Below, one piece after another: positions 21,595-24,276 of a stretch of 24,276 bases of DNA; within the stretch, counting starts at the first letter, position 1; the number at the start of each line of letters is the position of its first letter. The notes under the pieces were generated by a model. That model did no database searches. It was given only the letters and a program-made list of their open reading frames with translations, and was not told where the DNA came from. The stretch covers positions 1-24,276 of the IMG/VR virus record IMGVR_UViG_3300030117_006115. One strand, 5' to 3'. Made by a program: the position numbers and the translations under genes. The stretch is from a virus.

Positions 21595-21623
21595 ATTCAA
21601 CATCATCCAGGGCTTGCAGTCAA
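21595..21623 (-). promoter_or_regulatory. Divergent promoter for the early - strand operon
   Basis: On the - strand, TTGACT (21623-21618) and TTGAAT (21600-21595) are 17 nt apart. The -35 is near consensus and the -10 is moderate. It is the only well-spaced pair I see before the operon and overlaps the + strand -35 at 21614-21619. Confidence 0.45.
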
Positions 21624-21642
21624 CAATCGTACAACGTACAAT
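21614..21642 (+). promoter_or_regulatory. Promoter of the methyltransferase operon
   Basis: TTGCAG (21614-21619) and TACAAT (21637-21642) are separated by 17 nt, a near-consensus sigma70 promoter. The start point would be near 21649, about 40 nt before the methyltransferase ATG, which has GAGG 7 nt upstream. Confidence 0.65.
21628..21641. promoter_or_regulatory. Tandem CGTACAA repeat, possible operator
   Basis: CGTACAA occurs twice without a gap, covering most of the + strand -10 box. It includes GTACAACGTAC (21629-21639), nearly the same as GTACAATGTAC at 12068-12078 over the other -10. A repressor bound here would block the methyltransferase promoter and, through overlap, affect the divergent one. 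The ribbon-helix-helix-like protein at 22448 is a candidate binder. Confidence 0.4.
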
Positions 21643-21687
21643 CAACATCGATAGGTTTTTTTTGAGGTAAAAAGTACGAGGCATAGA

Positions 21688-22446
21688 ATGAAGATTTGCA
21701 GCCTATTTAGCGGAATCGGCGGATTGGAGCTAGGGCTTGAGGCCGCCGGAGTGGGCGAGACGCTCTGGCAAGTCGAGCAGGATGCTTTCTGCCGTTCTGT
21801 GCTGGCAAGGCACTGGCCCGATGCGAGGAGGTTTGAGGATGTCAGAACAGTTAGAGCTGGGGATATTGCTGGCGCAGAGCTCATCTGCGGGGGGTTCCCC
21901 TGCCAGGATATCTCAAAGGCAGGTGCAGGTGCTGGGCTGGCGGGGAGCCGCTCCGGCCTTTGGTGGGAGTTTTTGCGGATCGTTCGCGAGAGTTTGCCCC
22001 GATTCGTGGTCATTGAGAACGTCCCAAACATTGTTATCAGGGGGCTTGGCACCATACTCGGCCAACTTGCCCAAAGCGGGTATGATGCGCAGTGGGACAC
22101 TGTCAGCGCTCGAGCCGTCGGGGCTTGCCACCGGCGTGATAGAGTTTTCGTCATCGCATGGCTTCGGGGTTCTGCCGACGCCAACAGCATCGACTTACGG
22201 CAGCAGTCAAAACGGCACGCGGGCAGACGGCTCAACGTTCAACCAAGCGGGCAAGCCATCCCTTTGGACGATGGCCGTGCGCGGGGATTTAGGATCGACC
22301 CGTGGGAAACTGAGCGCGGAGTTTGTCCGGTGGATGATGGGGTTTCCAACAGGCTGGCTCGACAGCGAGCTTTAGGCAATGCAGTGGTTCCCCAAGTCGC
22401 GTATCGGGTGGGGTTGCGAATTCAACAACTAAAAGGAGAGATATGA
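21688..22446 (+). CDS. dcm: DNA cytosine-5 methyltransferase
   Basis: 252 residues with the C5-methyltransferase motifs in order: motif I FSGIGGLELGLEAAG (7-21), the AdoMet-binding Gly loop; motif IV GGFPCQDIS (68-76) with catalytic Cys72; motif VI VIENV (108-112); motif VIII RRDRVFVIA (149-157); and motif IX-X with RLARQRALGNAVVPQVAYRV at the end. The target-recognition region between VIII and IX is short (about 60 residues), so the enzyme is compact. It methylates cytosine in host or phage DNA, perhaps against restriction. Recognition sequence cannot be read from the protein. It is the first gene of the rightward operon. A second frame overlaps most of it (21839-22375). The gene ends 1 nt before the next ATG. 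Confidence 0.9.
   Translation: MKICSLFSGIGGLELGLEAAGVGETLWQVEQDAFCRSVLARHWPDARRFEDVRTVRAGDIAGAELICGGFPCQDISKAGAGAGLAGSRSGLWWEFLRIVRESLPRFVVIENVPNIVIRGLGTILGQLAQSGYDAQWDTVSARAVGACHRRDRVFVIAWLRGSADANSIDLRQQSKRHAGRRLNVQPSGQAIPLDDGRARGFRIDPWETERGVCPVDDGVSNRLARQRALGNAVVPQVAYRVGLRIQQLKGEI
21839..22375 (+). CDS. Out-of-frame 178-aa protein nested in the methyltransferase gene
   Basis: An ATG at 21839 in the +1 frame relative to the methyltransferase has GAGGAGG (21825-21831) 7 nt upstream, one of the best ribosome sites in the window. The 178-residue product contains GGSPARISQRQ, SWSLRTSQTLLSGGLAPYSA, LPKAGMMRSGTL, GVLPTPTASTYGSSQ and FVRWMMGFPTGWLDSEL. I recall these patterns (SWxTSQ, SGMMRxG, LPTPTAS, WxMGFPxGW) from many phage proteins annotated as methyltransferase-related and of unknown function. 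Each sits over a methyltransferase motif: PARIS over PCQDIS, RTSQ over IENV, EFSSS over RRDRVFVIA, and WMMGFP over the motif IX region. It may be truly translated or an open shadow of conserved motifs. Confidence is limited for that reason. Confidence 0.4.
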   Translation: MSEQLELGILLAQSSSAGGSPARISQRQVQVLGWRGAAPAFGGSFCGSFARVCPDSWSLRTSQTLLSGGLAPYSANLPKAGMMRSGTLSALEPSGLATGVIEFSSSHGFGVLPTPTASTYGSSQNGTRADGSTFNQAGKPSLWTMAVRGDLGSTRGKLSAEFVRWMMGFPTGWLDSEL

Positions 22447-22447
22447 G

Positions 22448-22639
22448 ATGGCAAAATCAGAGGTTTATGGGCTGCGATGCAGCCAGAAATTATTCGACCA
22501 GTGTGATGAGCTGGTAGAGAAAGTGGCAGATGATGAGCGATTGAGCCCCCGGGGTATTGCCACGCGGGCCGACGTTATGCGACTTGCAATCGTGCGGGGG
22601 CTCCCGATTCTAAGACGGGAGCTGGCGAAATCCAAATAG
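22448..22639 (+). CDS. Ribbon-helix-helix-like regulator candidate
   Basis: 63 residues. A short strand (EVYGLRCSQKL) is followed by a helix (FDQCDELVEKVADDE), a loop, and a second helix starting TRADVMRLAIVRGLPIL, the layout of CopG/Arc-type ribbon-helix-helix DNA-binding dimers. The purine-rich AAAGGAGAGATATG before it is a good ribosome site. It is co-transcribed with the methyltransferase, and autoregulation at the promoter repeats is possible. The family is inferred from pattern only. Confidence 0.6.
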   Translation: MAKSEVYGLRCSQKLFDQCDELVEKVADDERLSPRGIATRADVMRLAIVRGLPILRRELAKSK

Positions 22640-22688
22640 TTCAACAATATCAACTGAATTGAAAAAACTAGAGATATGCCAGGGGGCA

Positions 22689-24276
22689 ATGATGATGGCC
22701 AATTTTACAGCAGGGGACTGGGGTAAGCTTTTTGAGCTTTTCCCGGGCCGAGTGCTACGCGGGGAGCGTGGCACAAATAAAGTGATCACCAAAGGTTGGA
22801 ACCGCTTCGATGCGGGTAACACTGTAAGCGAGGAGGAGATTGAAGAGATTGACGAGGAGAACCCGCAAATTAATTTAGGCATCCGCACGGGGCGGGGGCT
22901 TGTGGTTGTCGATATCGATGACCCAGCGAAAGAAGAGCTAATACGCTCGATTGTTGGGCGGTCGAATTTCGAGGTGAGTACGCCGAGGGGAAAGCACCTC
23001 TATTTCAGAACAGACCCAGCGGCGCGGCTGGCAAGCCGTATCAATCAAGGGATAGACCTTTTTCATTCACCCCAAGGCGACCCAGAGCGCGGATCTTACG
23101 TCGTAGCGCCGGGCAGCGTACGCACGGCAGACAAAGACGAGAAGCTCGTGAGCTATGGCGTCAAGCGGGCGGCGTATGACCTCGAGGTGTGTGATGGCGT
23201 CGATGAGTTTGACGATATTGCCTATCGCTCGCCCAAAGTGCTCGAGAAGCTTTATCAAGCGGTTCAGGGCAAGGTGAACCCGGCGCAGAAGGAATATCGA
23301 GATATCATCTTTGACGTATCATCTGTGCGGCTCCCTCATGATGGTTCGCCCGTTCACGAAGGCAGGCGCAACGATTCGGGGGCTTCACTTGTAGGTCAAT
23401 GGATTCAGGAAGGGCTAGACCAAGCCCAATGTTACCACCGGCTAGCAGCATGGAATAGGCACAACACCCCAGAGCCGCTCGATGATTCCGAGATTCGACG
23501 GATTGTCTGGAGCATCTGGAAGACGCACAAGCAAAACAACCCAGAAGCCGAGCCGATTCAGGTTGCGGTTGACCCAGTGAAACTCAAGCAGCCCGCAAAG
23601 CAAAGCGGATTGCCAGAGCACCTTCACTCAGTGCCCGGGGTGCTCGGCTCGCTTGTTGAGTGGTACATGCAGACAGCCCCAGCGCCGCATATTGACATGG
23701 CGATTCAATCAGCGCTCGCGCTCGGCTCCGTGGTGCTCGGGCGGCGCTACATTACAACGGAGAGCAATTGCACAAGCCTCTATTTTTTGACGGTGGCTAA
23801 GAGCGGGACAGGCAAAGAGTACGGCAAGAAAGCGGTGGAGAAGGTGCTCGAGGCGGCTGGGCTCGGTGACCTAATTGGGGGCAGCGGCTACACATCACCC
23901 GGCGCTGTTTTTTCAGAGCTCAGGGACAGGCCAACACATATCTGCATCATCGATGAGTTTGGGAAATACCTCCAGGCTTGCCAAGCGAGCGGCAACTCTC
24001 AGCTGCAAGAGGCGGTCACGGTGCTTGTCGAGGCTTTCGGGCGGCTGGATGGCGTGTTGAGACCGCGCGCATATTCGACCATGGGTCTGACAGAAAAACA
24101 GCGCAGCGAGTCGGAGAGGCTCAAGGTGGTAAGCCCGGCAATCACGGTTTACGCGATGACCACGCCGCGCCAGTTCTACTCAGCTATCGGGGACGCTGAC
24201 ATCGAGGCGGGGATGTTGGGCCGCTTTCTCGTGATTGAGTCTGACGCAGAATGCCAAGCTAGGCGGCGGGGGCGGG
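22689..24276 (+). CDS. Primase-polymerase fused to helicase-type ATPase, N-terminal part
   Basis: The frame is open from ATG 22689 to the window end (529 codons). ATGs at 22692 and 22695 are in frame; AGGGGG (22681-22686) best suits one of these. The N-terminal prim-pol domain shows LGIRTGRGLVVVDIDD (catalytic D75 and D77), EVSTPRGKHLYFR (95-107) and GSYVVAPGS (135-143). After a linker, an ATPase domain has AKSGTGKE at about residue 370 (Walker A, with Glu in the place of Ser/Thr) and HICIIDEFGKYL at about 417 (Walker B). The layout resembles phage primase-helicases with DUF3987-like ATPases. It would prime and unwind DNA at the fork. The C-terminus is outside the window. Confidence 0.8.
   Translation, partial: MMMANFTAGDWGKLFELFPGRVLRGERGTNKVITKGWNRFDAGNTVSEEEIEEIDEENPQINLGIRTGRGLVVVDIDDPAKEELIRSIVGRSNFEVSTPRGKHLYFRTDPAARLASRINQGIDLFHSPQGDPERGSYVVAPGSVRTADKDEKLVSYGVKRAAYDLEVCDGVDEFDDIAYRSPKVLEKLYQAVQGKVNPAQKEYRDIIFDVSSVRLPHDGSPVHEGRRNDSGASLVGQWIQEGLDQAQCYHRLAAWNRHNTPEPLDDSEIRRIVWSIWKTHKQNNPEAEPIQVAVDPVKLKQPAKQSGLPEHLHSVPGVLGSLVEWYMQTAPAPHIDMAIQSALALGSVVLGRRYITTESNCTSLYFLTVAKSGTGKEYGKKAVEKVLEAAGLGDLIGGSGYTSPGAVFSELRDRPTHICIIDEFGKYLQACQASGNSQLQEAVTVLVEAFGRLDGVLRPRAYSTMGLTEKQRSESERLKVVSPAITVYAMTTPRQFYSAIGDADIEAGMLGRFLVIESDAECQARRRGR

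Noticed and set aside
21657-21664. T8 run before the methyltransferase as a terminator
   Set aside because: No stem precedes the run on the + strand, and it lies downstream of a good promoter in the leader of an expressed gene.

Overview
The window is part of a tailed-phage genome, most likely a siphovirus. A tape-measure gene, a tail-tube gene and a frameshifting tail-assembly chaperone are present, and I see no sheath gene. No cellular housekeeping gene, tRNA, rRNA, integrase or transposase was recognised. Lifestyle therefore cannot be decided from this piece. The host is uncertain; a bacterium with moderate GC content is all I can say. The two window ends cut a prohead-protease-like gene (left) and a primase/helicase-like gene (right).

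Layout. (1) Positions 1-12087, + strand: head and tail morphogenesis in standard siphovirus order. It runs XkdF-like protease (partial), scaffold-like protein, decoration protein, major capsid protein, a small basic protein, three connector/tail-completion proteins, a second small basic protein, tail tube, chaperone pair joined by a -1 frameshift, tape measure, distal-tail-like protein, and a large hub protein ending in CBM-like and C1q-like domains. Genes overlap by 1-14 nt or lie a few bases apart. (2) 12046-15562, + strand: a separate promoter-like leader with a hairpin, a small virion-type protein, a 936-aa fibre with an S74 self-cleaving chaperone domain, and a small protein. (3) 15564-16915, + strand: lysis region with a membrane/coiled-coil protein, a two-TM holin candidate, a small protein and a putative endolysin. 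(4) 21536 down to 16927, - strand: an early operon with two unknown proteins preceded by TTCG tetranucleotide tracts, a RecT-like annealase, a DUF669/SSB-like protein, several small membrane or coiled-coil proteins, and a Myb/SANT-like DNA-binding protein beyond a terminator. (5) 21688-24276, + strand, divergent from (4): a C5-cytosine methyltransferase, a ribbon-helix-helix-like protein and a prim-pol/ATPase. The roughly 90-bp divergent region holds back-to-back promoter-like sequences over a tandem CGTACAA repeat.

How the parts work together. The right-hand modules replicate, recombine and methylate the genome. RecT and the SSB-like protein are adjacent, as expected for a single-strand annealing system. 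The left-hand module builds the virion and the lysis cassette releases it.

Points most worth a second look: (a) a 178-aa reading frame nested out of frame inside the methyltransferase gene, with its own strong ribosome-binding site and motifs known from phage proteins; (b) about 41 copies of the palindrome CTCGAG by hand count, roughly six-fold above chance, with none across 4.6 kb around the fibre; (c) a textbook -1 frameshift signal; (d) two promoter-like sites 11.7 kb apart sharing a 13-bp core at identical spacing from the -10; (e) paired TTCG tracts before two early genes.
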